Below, piece by piece: positions 1-10,669 of a DNA stretch of 64,000 bases (the stretch's first letter is position 1; each line of letters begins with the position of its first letter). The DNA lies in NCBI RefSeq assembly GCF_016859285.1, contig NC_053413.1, positions 19,701,501 through 19,765,500 of the forward strand. Direction: 5' to 3'. The notes below the pieces were generated by a model. It had not been told where the DNA came from, did no database searches, and worked only from the letters and a program-made list of their open reading frames with translations. The DNA comes from Xiphias gladius (taxonomy: Eukaryota > Chordata > Actinopteri > Istiophoriformes > Xiphiidae). Made by a program: the position numbers and the translations under genes.

Positions 1-1224
1 CACTCTAAATTGAATGAGTACTATTAAAACACACAAACACACAGTATGCTCTGTTTTCAGAAGATGTTTTACTAACAAAATGAGTGTGCAGTAACAATGC
101 AGTGATTGGTAAACCCTAAATAGAAATTCACTTAATGATTCTTTTCATCTTTTCAATGTCTGTTATTGATAGCATTCTATTTGTACGATGTTTTTTTTTT
201 TTAAATCAATAACAAAAATTAATTAAATTTAAATGATAAATGTTAAAATATACTGAACATATTCACTTGTCTCCAGCAGTAACACAGTTCCACACATTCA
301 CACTGGGAGCTGCCCAGTATAACTCTAGTCCATCACTGGTAGTCACAGAGATGCTCCATTAGAGCAAATAGGTTGGTTTTGTCAGACATGTCAATACAAT
401 ATTCCATAATCAAGAGGCTGTAGAAAAACCATGAAGTTTATGTAAGTACAACCCAAATGCCTCGAAGCTTCAAGCTTCTGCCTTTGCCATGGCAATCGAC
501 ATCCAAAACTGTATTCGAATGCTGCATCTTATTATCATTATTATTATTGTTATTATATATGCATCAACATGAATTATTAGTAGTTAATCTCAGAGAAGCA
601 CATTTATTCTTAGTGATCATTTTCACAGCTTTCATCTAACGTTACCAGTACTGACACTGGGAAAGTGACACGTGAGCACGTGGTCATGCTTGCAAGTTAA
701 AACTACGCTAGGAAGATATCAAAAAAGTCCAGCACCTGGAATTTACTTCCAAATTTGTGAAGATGACCGGCAAAAATTCAAGTGCCAGATATGCCAAAGG
801 AAACGGGGTAATTCTCACTGAAGCTCTGAGGCCCCAGAAATGGTATTCGGGATAGCTTTAGTGTAAACATGCTGGGGGGCGGGGGTTTATTGATATGATC
901 AGGAAATGTGTTCATGAACTGGCACTAATCTATTATGTTCATGGTACAGATTAAGTGTGAATCCCATGTTGAATGACAATGTGGCTGTTTAATATAACTT
1001 TTTGCGATTATTTGTATTTAAAAATGTTTCTTTGCCCGCACGTTCACCACATTAATCTACATTATATTGGACACGAAGTGGTAATTCATCGATTGAGACT
1101 GTGTTGATTGGTGCCAGGGAGATAAACTTGCTTCAGCTCTATTCCTCTTCCAATTGTTTGTAAATCAGTTATTAAAACTGTTCGATATCTGTTAGTTAAA
1201 ACAAAATGTTTTGATCTTTAGAGA

Positions 1225-2720
1225 TACAGTGATGATGCTTACAAATGTCTGCTTTTACCATGAAAAATAATGGCATTGTCTATTAGTCCAAGTGCTGCAT
1301 AATGTGACCACAAGATGGTGTCAGTCAAGCTTTTTTTAACAGCAGCAGTTCATTTTGTGTGCTTTGTTGGAGACAAAATAAAGTGGTTTCGAAACAAACA
1401 CCCACAAGCTTCCATTATTGCACAGTGATTGCTGTTATATGTAACAATAGTTTTCTGTCAAACTGCAGAGAAGAAGATTTTCTTTAAGCATTAATATAAA
1501 TTTGTTCCGGTAAATCTGACTGAGAGAGAGACATAGTTCCCCATATTCACACTGTGAGCTGTAACTACCATCAGGCGTCTCCTTATCTGGTAAGAAAGTC
1601 CACTGCCGGTCACTGACTGTAAGGAACTTTTCTTAGGTCTAAAAATGTACTTTTACTGTGTTTTCGCAGTTAAAATCAATTTTGCTCTGTTTGGATGTGT
1701 AATTTAGGGAGCAACGCTTAATCAAGTGATGACAGGTTTTCTGTGTGAAATATTCCATCCTTTATCCTCATTTTGTAATAGATGATGGGAAGGCCTGGTG
1801 GGTACAGAGAAGGGAGTAGACAAGGACTAGGCTCTAGATGTTTTAGGAGATCAGGATGTTTAGGCCCCCACGGTAACACAAAACCTTTTAAACCCTTCTC
1901 GACAACTGTTCCTGGAAAACATGACTGTCAGACTGCAATATTTTATTTTGCTCGTCGTTTAAAAAAGGCTGAAGCCTGAGCGTGAAATACAGCAGTTTGC
2001 AACAGTAAATAACTCCATAAACTCTCTCTTCCTCACTCTAGAAGATCTGAAATAGACCACGGGCACCAGGACCTGGGTGCTCATTCCTCGTTATTCATAA
2101 ATCATCAAGACAAGAACAGATTGCACCTTTTTGAAGTAAAGAAAGAGCATATCAATGTGACAGACACAGCCATCAAAAAGCAATGACTGATCAACAGACA
2201 CTGCATTTATTGCTTGTGGGGAGGTATATTTATTTCTTAATTCTTCTGTTTCTAAATCGGTTATCAAGGAAGGAAACAGAACAGGAGAACTGGAAATTGG
2301 ACAATTTTCTGCACACATATTGAATAAGTTATTTGCTTTAGTAAAGATTTGGATAAATAATTAAGAAATCCTTTTTTTTTTATCCCAAGTGCCTCACAAT
2401 GTGACCACAAGATGGAGTCATTCAGCTTTTATTTTCTTACAGCAGTAGATCCCTTTGTGTGTGTGAAGTGAAAATACACAAGAGTCCCATCATTGTTGAG
2501 GCCTCCGTTATTGAGAGCAGTCTACTTGTACAGTAATTTATGTAAAAACAGACTTTTGACAAACCTTTTTAAAGACGTTTTTTCTTTAAAAAAAACAATC
2601 ACTAACAACCAATCTTAATTTAAACGTTAATACACTTAGTTGGAGCTGATTAACCGTGTTAGTGCTTTTCCAGCAGCTACAAGCTGCCCAGTATAACCAG
2701 GGCTCCAGCTGGAGAAAGTG
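1225..2720. repeat. Two adjacent degenerate copies of a ~1.1 kb-spaced repeat
   Basis: The segment around 1290-1410 (AAGTGCTGCATAATGTGACC, then ACAAGATGG, then a run of T, then AACAGCAGCAGTTC and TTTGTGTG) recurs at about 2385-2465 with the same order of motifs (AAGTGCCTCACAATGTGACC, ACAAGATGG, TTACAGCAGTAG, TTTGTGTG). A weaker copy lies near 5440-5515 (TTCCAAGTGCTGCTCC, TTACAGCAGTAGTTCACC). Downstream parts sharing an AGCTGCCCAGTATAAC block occur near 310 and 2690. This looks like an old local duplication or a dispersed repeat family; I do not know its name. Confidence 0.55.
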
Positions 2721-3479
2721 TTACTCTCGCTGTTCTTTGTGTACAATGTTCAACTGCACTGTAAAACATCATGCAGGAATTTAGTGGATTCAACTAATTA
2801 TTTTTCATTGACTTAACTTAAATATGCAAGTTATATTAATTTCATGTCAATTCATATTTTTAGTTTGTAGTTTTTATTTTCAGGCCACTTATGAACTTAA
2901 AAACATAAAGTTCTTCTGACTGGAAATGATAAGTTCAATGAATGAACTGCTGTAAGTTCAACATTAAGTTTCTGATCAAACAAGATGAGCATATCAACAG
3001 TGTTCCCGGCATACCTTTTTAAAAACCCTCCAAAAACCCCTCTGTTCTGTAGTTTGATGAAAATATTCATGATAAACACTTGCTGGGTGTCTTTAATAAA
3101 TTTTAGACTAAGTCCTGATTGTTTTCTGTCTCTTCTCCTTTACACTTCTAGCTTAACATGGTCAGTGGGAACAGACTCACATGTTGTCCTTGTACCGACT
3201 CTTGTACAAAGTGTCTCCGACAGGTGCAGCCGCAGTCCTTGACAAAGTTCTTCATGTCAAATGACGAAGTGACTAATCAAACTCAGAAAATGGAAATGGA
3301 AAAAAAAAATCTGTCTGTGACGTGTGTAAGTTCGACTCAACAGTTGTCGATTCCACTTAATATCTCGTGTTTCTTGAACTCGTTTTTTTTTCAGTTCAGT
3401 TAAATTAACTCAGCTTGGATTTACATTTTCGAAACTCATAAAACAACTTTGAACCGATTATTTACCCTCCCCAGCTGGC

Positions 3480-3890
3480 ACCGGACGTCAACGTCAACTC
3501 TGATGTCGGGGAGTGGTTAAGTTTTAGTTGGAAACGAAAGTCTGGCTGACGTCAAGCACACGACATCGGTTAATCGACACTGTGATATTTAGCAGAGATT
3601 TAGCAGAAGTTGGGTTTTGGTCACCAAACCTCACGACTACAATGTCGGTATTCTTTGTCATGATGGCGTTGGAATCAGATATTTGGAAGACGTCAGATTT
3701 TGGTTACTGAACAACACAACTAAAAACCAACAAAATATCAATGTCAGCTGTCGCCATCTATGTCACATGCTAATATGTTGTTGTCCTGGCATTGAATTTT
3801 GGTCGCCCAATGTCACAGCATACATTCAACCGATCAACGTCCAGCGACATTGGTGGCCAGTTGCGTGCATGCCGGGTCTGTTTAGTTAAT
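3480..3890. repeat. Degenerate minisatellite-like block
   Basis: A phrase of the type ATTTTGGTCACC followed by an imperfect 'caacgtcacaac' segment recurs at about 3612, 3697 and 3795, so the repeat period is roughly 85-98 bp. GACGTC and CAACGTC words recur between the units. Comparable arrays are common in fish genomes. It overlaps short open frames that I regard as chance products of the repeat. Confidence 0.55.
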
Positions 3891-4149
3891 TCACATTTTT
3901 AAGGCATCTTGGGAATCTACGTTTTTAGGTTGAACCAGCTTGAAATGATACTGTATCTTTCCCTACTTTCTAATCAGCACATTAAATCAGGAAGTAAAAC
4001 TGGTCTCTGGGTTGATTGAATACTCAACACACACTTTGTAAAATTCATAACAAGATCATTTTGTGAAGAGGAGTTTTTTTTTTAGTGTCATTCAATCTTC
4101 GATTTCCCAGAGATTTTAGTATAATGGTCTTGAAAAAAAGGCTGTGGTA

Positions 4150-4456
4150 AGGAAGTAATACTGTGAGGTTTACTTAACTTTGAAGTACTTGTACTTTACT
4201 TGAGTATTTCCATTTTATGCCACTTTTCTACTCCACTAATTTTCAGTGGGGAATACTATTGTACAGCTGTAGCTACTAGTTACTTTTCATATTAAGATTT
4301 TACATAAAACAACACATGATAAGCTTAAAAAATATACTACATGGTTAAATAAAGACAATAATGCAGGACTGTTACTTGCAAGTATTTGTATTTTTAGATT
4401 GTTGAGCTGGAAGTTTTATTTAAGAAAAGGATCTGAGTACATCTCCCACCACTGAT
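4150..4456 (-). repeat. Teleost AAGTACTTGTACTTTACTT repeat, short copy
   Basis: Starts with the typical AGTACTTGTACTTTACTTGA segment and ends with a version of GGATCTGAGTACATCTCCCA. The same family, in the opposite orientation, is at 6793-7210 and 24396-25216, and a fragment at 44113-44263. The copy is internally shortened. It is non-coding, and the class of transposon it belongs to is not clear from sequence alone. Confidence 0.6.
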
Positions 4457-5872
4457 CATCAAAAAACAAGGCAATTTTTTTGTTGCCAGTTTGGTGCCAA
4501 AAATTCCCAGTGCCACGTCCACTGGTGTCCCTGAGGAAATTCATCTTTACATGGGCAATAACTGAGTGATATTGTAGTTTAATTCCACTTTATTCAACTT
4601 TTGCTCTGTTTCATGTTAGTCAGTAGCTTTACATTAACAATGGTGTTCCTGTAATGTCTTATCTTGGTTTTAGTCCTATTCAGGGTATGATATTGAACAT
4701 ATTCCCCCAGCGGATCAATACATTTTCGTCATCTAACGAGCTGCTGGCATGCAGTATGTTTACTGGGAATGTAAAAGGAGGCCTTGCAACAGAGATTTCC
4801 CTCCTCTTTGATCACATGGAAGTGGTTGTTACGCGGTGAACTGTGTTGTATTCAGCTGCTCCCTTTGAGAGTCTTCTTCTCTCTTTACAGAATCTAACTG
4901 CGACCAACCCTCCATTGTTGGCTTTGGACAGACAAACAAATAATGTAAATGTGCTTCATATTTGGGCTATGAATACGAACACAGACTGTGTAGGAGAACA
5001 AAAACTCAACATAGAGAAAACCACCACCTGTGCACTCAAGCAACAGGAGTTCAGAAGAGGCTTACAGCTATTTTAATTAAGTTTCCACCACTAGATTGAT
5101 TGACTTCCACAGAAACATGTTTTGGTGACACTGCAATTGATCCATTACTTTCAAACTGAAATGTTTATTCCTACAACACATATTCAATTTTTCTTTTTCT
5201 GTTAGGAGCAGTTTCTTCTTCTTTATTGTATTATGATTGTCATTTTTCATTTATTCCTTATATGTCAAAATGTGAAAACAACAATGAAAGAAGCAGGACC
5301 GAAGAATTGGAGAAGAAAACTAACACCTTCAAAAAGAATGCTCTGCAAACACATTGTTAAAGATATTTAGTTTTGTTTGTAGTTTGGTTCAAATCTTTTA
5401 AGTAAAGGTATGAGTCAAAACAGTTGCTATGAAGGTCCTCACAAATGTCTACTTCCACTATGATAAATAATCTTTTATTCCAAGTGCTGCTCCTTTCTTT
5501 ACAGCAGTAGTTCACCAAACGCCTGATAGTGAGAGGAGACTACTCTTTAGAATTCATATTATTAACCTGCCGGCTGCAGCTTATTTTGTGAGACTGTATT
5601 TCATTCACTCACATCTCTGGGTAAGAACCATGTGTGGATGAGCAGGTTAGCTATGTTCCAAGCAAAGCATCATAGTATGATCCACACAGGGATAAGGCTC
5701 ATAACTGGATTACGCATGATACTGTACACGCACCGGTGTGAGTCGGTATGTTTAGCAAATGATAGCATTTAATGGAAAACGATCGACCCTGAAATGAAAG
5801 TAAAGTAATGGAATGTCCTGAACCAGGCAAGTTCAGGCTTTTTTGAGGAATAGGTGTCCACTACTACTGTTG

Positions 5873-5902
5873 CAGGAAGATCATATATAAAAGATCTTCC
5901 TG
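5873..5902. repeat. Perfect 10-bp-arm inverted repeat
   Basis: CAGGAAGATC at 5873-5882 and GATCTTCCTG at 5893-5902 are exact reverse complements separated by ten A/T bases (ATATATAAAA). It could form a small hairpin; no gene lies next to it. Confidence 0.7.
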
Positions 5903-6792
5903 ATCCTTAATTTTCTTTTTTCACTGCTAAACTCAACATGTTCTATCAATACAGACCTTTTTTTTGAAGTTGATCTTAATTCTTATTTATTCATTTCTTT
6001 ACTTTTATATATTTCATATATGGTGTGATGCCTTATTGTTTGTGTTGTACCTCTGATATTGAAATCCTGCTTTTTGTCCACGTTTAAACACGTTCATGTT
6101 CATAATCAAACAAACAAAACAAAAAAAATCTCAGCAAATACCTTGAACAAATGATGTAACTGCGACTTGGTTTCTGTCTCCTGTCACTTGACTTCTCTCT
6201 CTGTCTGAGTCATCCTTCCTAGAAGTGTATCCAAAGTCTGTTGAGCTACAAGACTCAGTTGGGTTTGGAACTGAACTGAGGCCAGAGAAAGAAAGCCATG
6301 GCTAATAGGTAAAACTTGGTTTCTGACTTGATGACTGGGTTTGTTCAGCAGCCAAATACCGTAGCAAGCAATCCTGAAATATAGTGCAATTGCACAGAGG
6401 GCAGTATTTGTAATTTGTAAATTTATATTTGATAGAATCTGATTTATCCTGATCTAGTATTCCCAGTAGCCTTAAATTCGAACAAATAGGAGGAAAACGT
6501 AACTTGACCCATATCTAGTGAATATTTTACCATAATGTTTTCAGTTTCAGAATTGGTTTATTTATGCTGTGTTTTAAATCATTTTATATTTACACTACAG
6601 AGGGACAAACTGAAGCTTAAACTGCTGTTATACACTATGCGTAACAGGTGGAGGGAGTTTTGTTGTTTGTGATGCTGAAACGAAATTCCAAATCTCCAAC
6701 TTAAAACAAAATGTCACAGGCTCAGGATGAACTTGCTCGCTGCAGTCGCCACTCCCTGACCCATAACACAAACATCTGCTGAGACATTCGGT

Positions 6793-7260
6793 CGGTGGTG
6801 CAAGAAGTACTCAGATCCTCCACTCGACTAAAACTAGCAGTAGCACAGTGCAGAAAAACTGTTACACGTAAAAGTCCCGCATTCATCGTGTTAGGTGAGT
6901 TGGAGCATTAACGAAGTATTACCATCCAAATGTAATTCAAATGTAAAAGTACTGATTGAGCAGCATGGCTCGTTTCCTAATGGACTGGACACTGTACATT
7001 GAAGCATTAATGCAGGCATCACTTTAATGTTGCAGCTGCTAAGCCCAGGACTCATTTGAATTACTTTCTATAGGGCTGGGTAGTTTCATTTATAATATTA
7101 CATCATAATCTATTCGTTGATGTTTGTTACATCAGCCTGTGTATTATTTGACCTACAAATCTGCTCGGCAAACTAAAGCTTTAATATAAATGTAGTGGAG
7201 TAAAAAAAAAAAAAAGTCAAGAAATGAATGCCTCTGAAATGAAGCAGAGTAAAACCAAAA
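6793..7260 (+). repeat. Teleost GTGCAAGAAGTACTCAGATC repeat, left part
   Basis: Begins GGTGGTGCAAGAAGTACTCA and shows the usual order of this ~0.8 kb family (AGTAAAAGTCC-type block, GCAGCTGCT block, then AATGTAGTGGAGTAAA near 7190 and CCTCTGAAATG near 7230). Segments resembling its right end occur later, at about 7868-7915 and 9165-9206 (TTACTTTCCACCACTG), so one old copy seems to have been split by later insertions. Confidence 0.55.
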
Positions 7261-7261
7261 C

Positions 7262-7560
7262 GTTGGCTCAACCCTAACTCCCCGCCCACTCCCGCCGCGC
7301 GAGTGTGCAATCAAACGAACCCCGCACGTACTCGCACGAAACCTCTGCCGAGGACCTCTCCCCCCCTCTCGCTCGGGGCACATTAGACGGGGCGGATAGT
7401 TGAATGAGGCACCGTGAGTATCCCTCAGACAATACGTGCAGACACATCTTTGCTCACCTGTAACACTGGATCTCGCTCTTGTTTAGCAGCGCATTGTGAT
7501 TTCGGCGTCGTCGTGAGCTCCGTTTTTCGTTACCTGACGCGCTCCGCAATTACCTGCTTA
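7262..7560 (+). promoter_or_regulatory. CpG-rich block, candidate ackr4 promoter and first exon
   Basis: In contrast to the AT-rich surroundings this stretch is dense in CpG (for example CCCGCCGCGCGAGTG, GTACTCGCACGAAACC, GGCGTCGTCGTGAGC). It contains a good splice donor, ACC|GTGAGTA, with GT at 7414-7415, and a matching acceptor CTCCCTCACAG sits just before the ackr4 start codon (AG at 9290-9291). I infer a non-coding first exon ending near 7413 and a 5' UTR intron of about 1.9 kb. No TATA box was obvious. Transcript data would settle this. Confidence 0.4.
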
Positions 7561-7663
7561 CGCTCACGACTCAGTATGTTTTAACATACACAGCTACAAG
7601 CGCCTCCGATTGTTTCCTCAAATAATGTCATTCATTTTATTTGCATAGTTTGTTTTACTGTCA

Positions 7664-7682
7664 TATCATATATATATATATA
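7664..7682. repeat. TA microsatellite
   Basis: Short run of alternating T and A (about nine units) inside the presumed ackr4 5' intron. Confidence 0.8.
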
Positions 7683-8639
7683 TCAAAAGATAGGAAACCG
7701 GAGCTTTTTTCCTGAACTTAAGTTGAAGATATACATTTAAAAAAACAACAGCAACGTCCATTTCCCAAAAACAGTTGGGACTGGAAAAAAAAAGAAAAAA
7801 AAGGATGGGACTCTAGGCGTAATCCCGAGGAGTCAAATAAATGGAAAGGAGCGAACGGTACAAGCTGTACCTCTGAAATGTAGTATAAAGGGGCGAAAAG
7901 TGGAAATATACTTCGACATGGTTCTTAAATACAGTCCTGGAGCAGATGTACTTTCTTGCTTTCCACTACCGTGTTTTTATCGTGTCGTCAGCCACGGCTA
8001 TGGCACGCAGTCCTTTCAAAGAACGCGTCTACCTTTTCTTAACGCACATGTGAAGGTGTCAAAGATATTCCGCGACTCTTCCCCTTCTCCTCAGGAATCT
8101 CAGCCGGGGGATCTCCTGGGGAACGTGATAGTTTAACCGGAGACAGGACTTGTGGAAACCGAAACTGCGTCCTCATCCCTTTACTACAGAGAGGTGGGAT
8201 GAACGCTTTATTCCCAGAGTTCAGGTCAGGACACGCTGGCCAGATGTTAACAGGGGATGTGGACATTTGCCTTGACAGAAGCACAATCATTCTTCTACAA
8301 TGGCACAACTATTTGCTGATTGCGGAGTTTTCTTCTTTACACGTATTTTCCCACACCAGAGAAATTTTTGTTTCCACATATTTCCTACTCTGGGGCCAGT
8401 TCAGGCCACGGTTCAGCCGTAAAACGGAGTCAGCTCACAGCGGAAAGCTTTGCTGTAATGAGAACATTAACCCCAGACTCCAGCTCTACATTTGCTTGTG
8501 GCTGTAGTGGAGTCACCACCGTAAATTATCACGGCGTTTGGCAATTTTAAATTTTGTGGCTCTTTTCGACTTAAGATATCTCCTCAACCAAATTACTACC
8601 AAGTATGTACAAAGCGTTGCTCAAGCTGAATTTTGAATG

Positions 8640-9164
8640 TTAAAGGACACAGCGAAATGGAAATGACATTTTCCATCTTCTGTGTCCTTTTGTTATTTGG
8701 TCATTTATCTCTTACTGTTCTTCAAAAAACTTTTCAACTAAATGTATGGAGCGAGCCACACGACATGCTGTTGAGAGAGGCTCTGTTCCAAGGCTGTATT
8801 TGAAGTTACTAGCATAGTTACAAATGTCTTTGTGGATTTTGAACGAGGTTTTCTTATTCCCGGAACAGGACCTGGAAGTTCTGGTTTTAACTTGGGCTCC
8901 CTACGAAGCCGAACTCGATGGCTAGATTGTGTGGGTAGCTAACAGAGCAGTATCATAATAAGAGGTGTGGAGCTCCGTATCGGGCCACTTTCGCTAAACC
9001 ACGCTCGCTTTTCTTCGATCCAATCAAATTTGGATTGAAGAAAAAAAAACATTTTGATTTAAAGCTTTCTTGTTGCCATATCACACCCACATTTACTGTT
9101 TCACTCGAAAAATCCGTCACAGAAGCTGAAGATGTGTCGAACTGCCATTTCGCTGTGACTTTAA
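8640..9164. mobile_element. TTAA-ended MITE with inverted terminal repeats
   Basis: The left end reads TTAAAGGACACAGCGAAATG and the right end, reverse complemented, reads TTAAAGTCACAGCGAAATGG, so the ends share an imperfect inverted repeat of about 20 bp with a 13-base identical core (CACAGCGAAATGG). Both ends are bounded by TTAA, the target used by piggyBac-type elements. At 525 bp with no coding frame it is a non-autonomous element. Just inside the left end, AAAGGACACAG and CTGTGTCCTTT form an extra sub-terminal hairpin (8642-8691). Right after the right end the sequence resumes with the tail of the older AAGTACTT repeat. Confidence 0.65.
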
Positions 9165-9306
9165 GTGAAGTAACTGAGTAAATGTACTTACTTTCCACCA
9201 CTGTAACTGTAGGCGTGTACTTTGTTGCACAAGCAGAGCTGTTAAAGTTTAAAGGCCACAGAAAAGTAATCCAAGATGTCCTCCCTCACAGCTTTATCAG
9301 ATTAGC

Positions 9307-10419
9307 ATGGATACGTATGAGGAGGACGACTACTATTACCATGAAAACATCAGCTTCAACATCAGCTATGACGAGTACCCCGCCCTGTGCGAGAAGGCTG
9401 ACATCCGTTCCTTTGCGGCCCTCTTCCTCACGACCATGTACACGGTGTGTCTGGTGGTGGGACTGGCAGGAAACGCCTTAGTCGTGACCGTGTACGCCTA
9501 CCACAAACGCCTGAAGACCATGACGGACGCTTTCCTGACTCACCTGGCTGTGGCCGACCTGCTGCTGCTCTTCACGCTGCCTTTCTGGGCTGCTGATGCC
9601 GTGGTGGGCTGGGAGCTGGGCGAGGCGGTCTGCAAGTTCGTGTCGGCCTGCTACACGGTCAACTTCACCTGCTGCATGATGCTGCTGGCCTGCATCAGCC
9701 TGGATCGCTACTTAGCATTAGCCAGAGCGCGAGGCAGGGACCAGAGAGGCTGGCTGCAGAGGGTGTTTTGCAGGAGGCACTGCTGGAAGGTGTGTCTAGC
9801 TGTCTGGGCAACAGCTTTCACGCTTGGCCTTCCTGATTTAATATTCTCAGAAGTGAGCTGGGCATCTAATAGGGGCATCTGCCTGGCTATCTACCCTCCA
9901 TCTATGGCCAGAGGAGGTAAAGCTGCCCTGGAGATAGCTGAGGTGCTCCTGGGATTCCTGCTTCCTCTCCTGGTTATGGTGATCTGTTACTGGAGTGTGG
10001 GCCGAGCACTAAAGGGCCTCCCCGTTGAAAGCAGAGGCAAGAAGTCGAAAGCTCTGAGCGTTCTTCTAATAGTAGTGGGAGTGTTCGTGGTCACACAGCT
10101 GCCTTTTAATGTCTTGAAGGTCTACAGAGTGATGGACTCAGTCTATGCCTTAGTGACCCACTGCGGGACGAGCAAAGTGCTGGATAAGGCTGCTCAGGTG
10201 ACCGAGAGCCTGGCCCTCACTCACTGCTGCCTCAACCCGCTCCTCTACGCATTCGCGGGGTCTTCCTTCAGGCAGCACATGACGAGAGTGGCCAAGAGGT
10301 TTGGCGAGAAGAGAAGAAACATGGGGAGGAGAAGGGAAAATCCTGCGGAGGAGGACCGGATTGAGATGTCATTCAACTCCCGCAGTGCATCTCAAGCCAC
10401 AAACACATTCTCGATATGA
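9307..10419 (+). CDS. ackr4: Atypical chemokine receptor 4
   Basis: Seven-transmembrane receptor of 370 residues, encoded in one exon. Known members of the family bind CCL19, CCL21 and CCL25 and remove them through arrestin-dependent uptake without G-protein signalling. Visible here: an acidic, tyrosine-rich N-terminus (Y4, Y9-Y11, Y21, Y24; candidate sulfotyrosines), glycosylation sites N14 and N18, C28 expected to pair with C286, C109 with C192, TM1 GN at 55-56, TM2 [12 protein letters not shown] at 84-95, an intact DRY at 133-135 followed by LALAR instead of LAIV, and NPLLY at 310-314. The C-terminus TNTFSI matches the mammalian TSTFSI ending, which argues for ACKR4 over CCR7 or CCR9. The start is the first ATG after a splice acceptor (AG at 9290-9291). 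Teleosts can have two ackr4 paralogues; which one this is cannot be told here. It converges with e2f5. Confidence 0.95.
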   Translation: MDTYEEDDYYYHENISFNISYDEYPALCEKADIRSFAALFLTTMYTVCLVVGLAGNALVVTVYAYHKRLKTMTDAFLTHLAVADLLLLFTLPFWAADAVVGWELGEAVCKFVSACYTVNFTCCMMLLACISLDRYLALARARGRDQRGWLQRVFCRRHCWKVCLAVWATAFTLGLPDLIFSEVSWASNRGICLAIYPPSMARGGKAALEIAEVLLGFLLPLLVMVICYWSVGRALKGLPVESRGKKSKALSVLLIVVGVFVVTQLPFNVLKVYRVMDSVYALVTHCGTSKVLDKAAQVTESLALTHCCLNPLLYAFAGSSFRQHMTRVAKRFGEKRRNMGRRRENPAEEDRIEMSFNSRSASQATNTFSI

Positions 10420-10640
10420 GTTATCGCTACTATGCCACAGTGACTGGCTATGTGTATCTCTTATTTAGTGTAGTATGAGAGAAGATACAATTACTCTGTG
10501 TAGTTTGTTGTTGAAGAAAACAGCAGCTGTGGAAGTGTGTATGAAAATAATCTAGGTGTATAAAAATTCACTCTGTTCACTCCTCTAGTTTTATCAAAAT
10601 GCATTTGTTTATATGTCTCTGCCTTTACTTTTAAGCAACA

Positions 10641-10646
10641 AATAAA
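10641..10646 (+). terminator. Poly(A) signal for ackr4
   Basis: AATAAA lies 222 bases past the ackr4 stop codon and is followed by a T-rich then TGTC-containing stretch, as expected for a cleavage site near 10660-10670. No other gene on this strand is close. Confidence 0.7.
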
Positions 10647-10669
10647 ATTGTTTTTTTTCTGTCAAGTGA

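Larger units (their letters stand above)
1..6790. other. Gene-free left flank with degenerate repeats
   Basis: I see no convincing coding exon on either strand; open frames here are short, low complexity and match no family I know. The stretch holds degenerate copies of a repeat of about 1.1 kb spacing (near 130-340, 1225-1640, 2345-2720 and 5400-5600), a minisatellite-like block at 3480-3890, and a short copy of a common teleost repeat at about 4150-4456. It may contain upstream regulatory DNA of ackr4, but nothing in the sequence fixes that. Confidence 0.6.
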
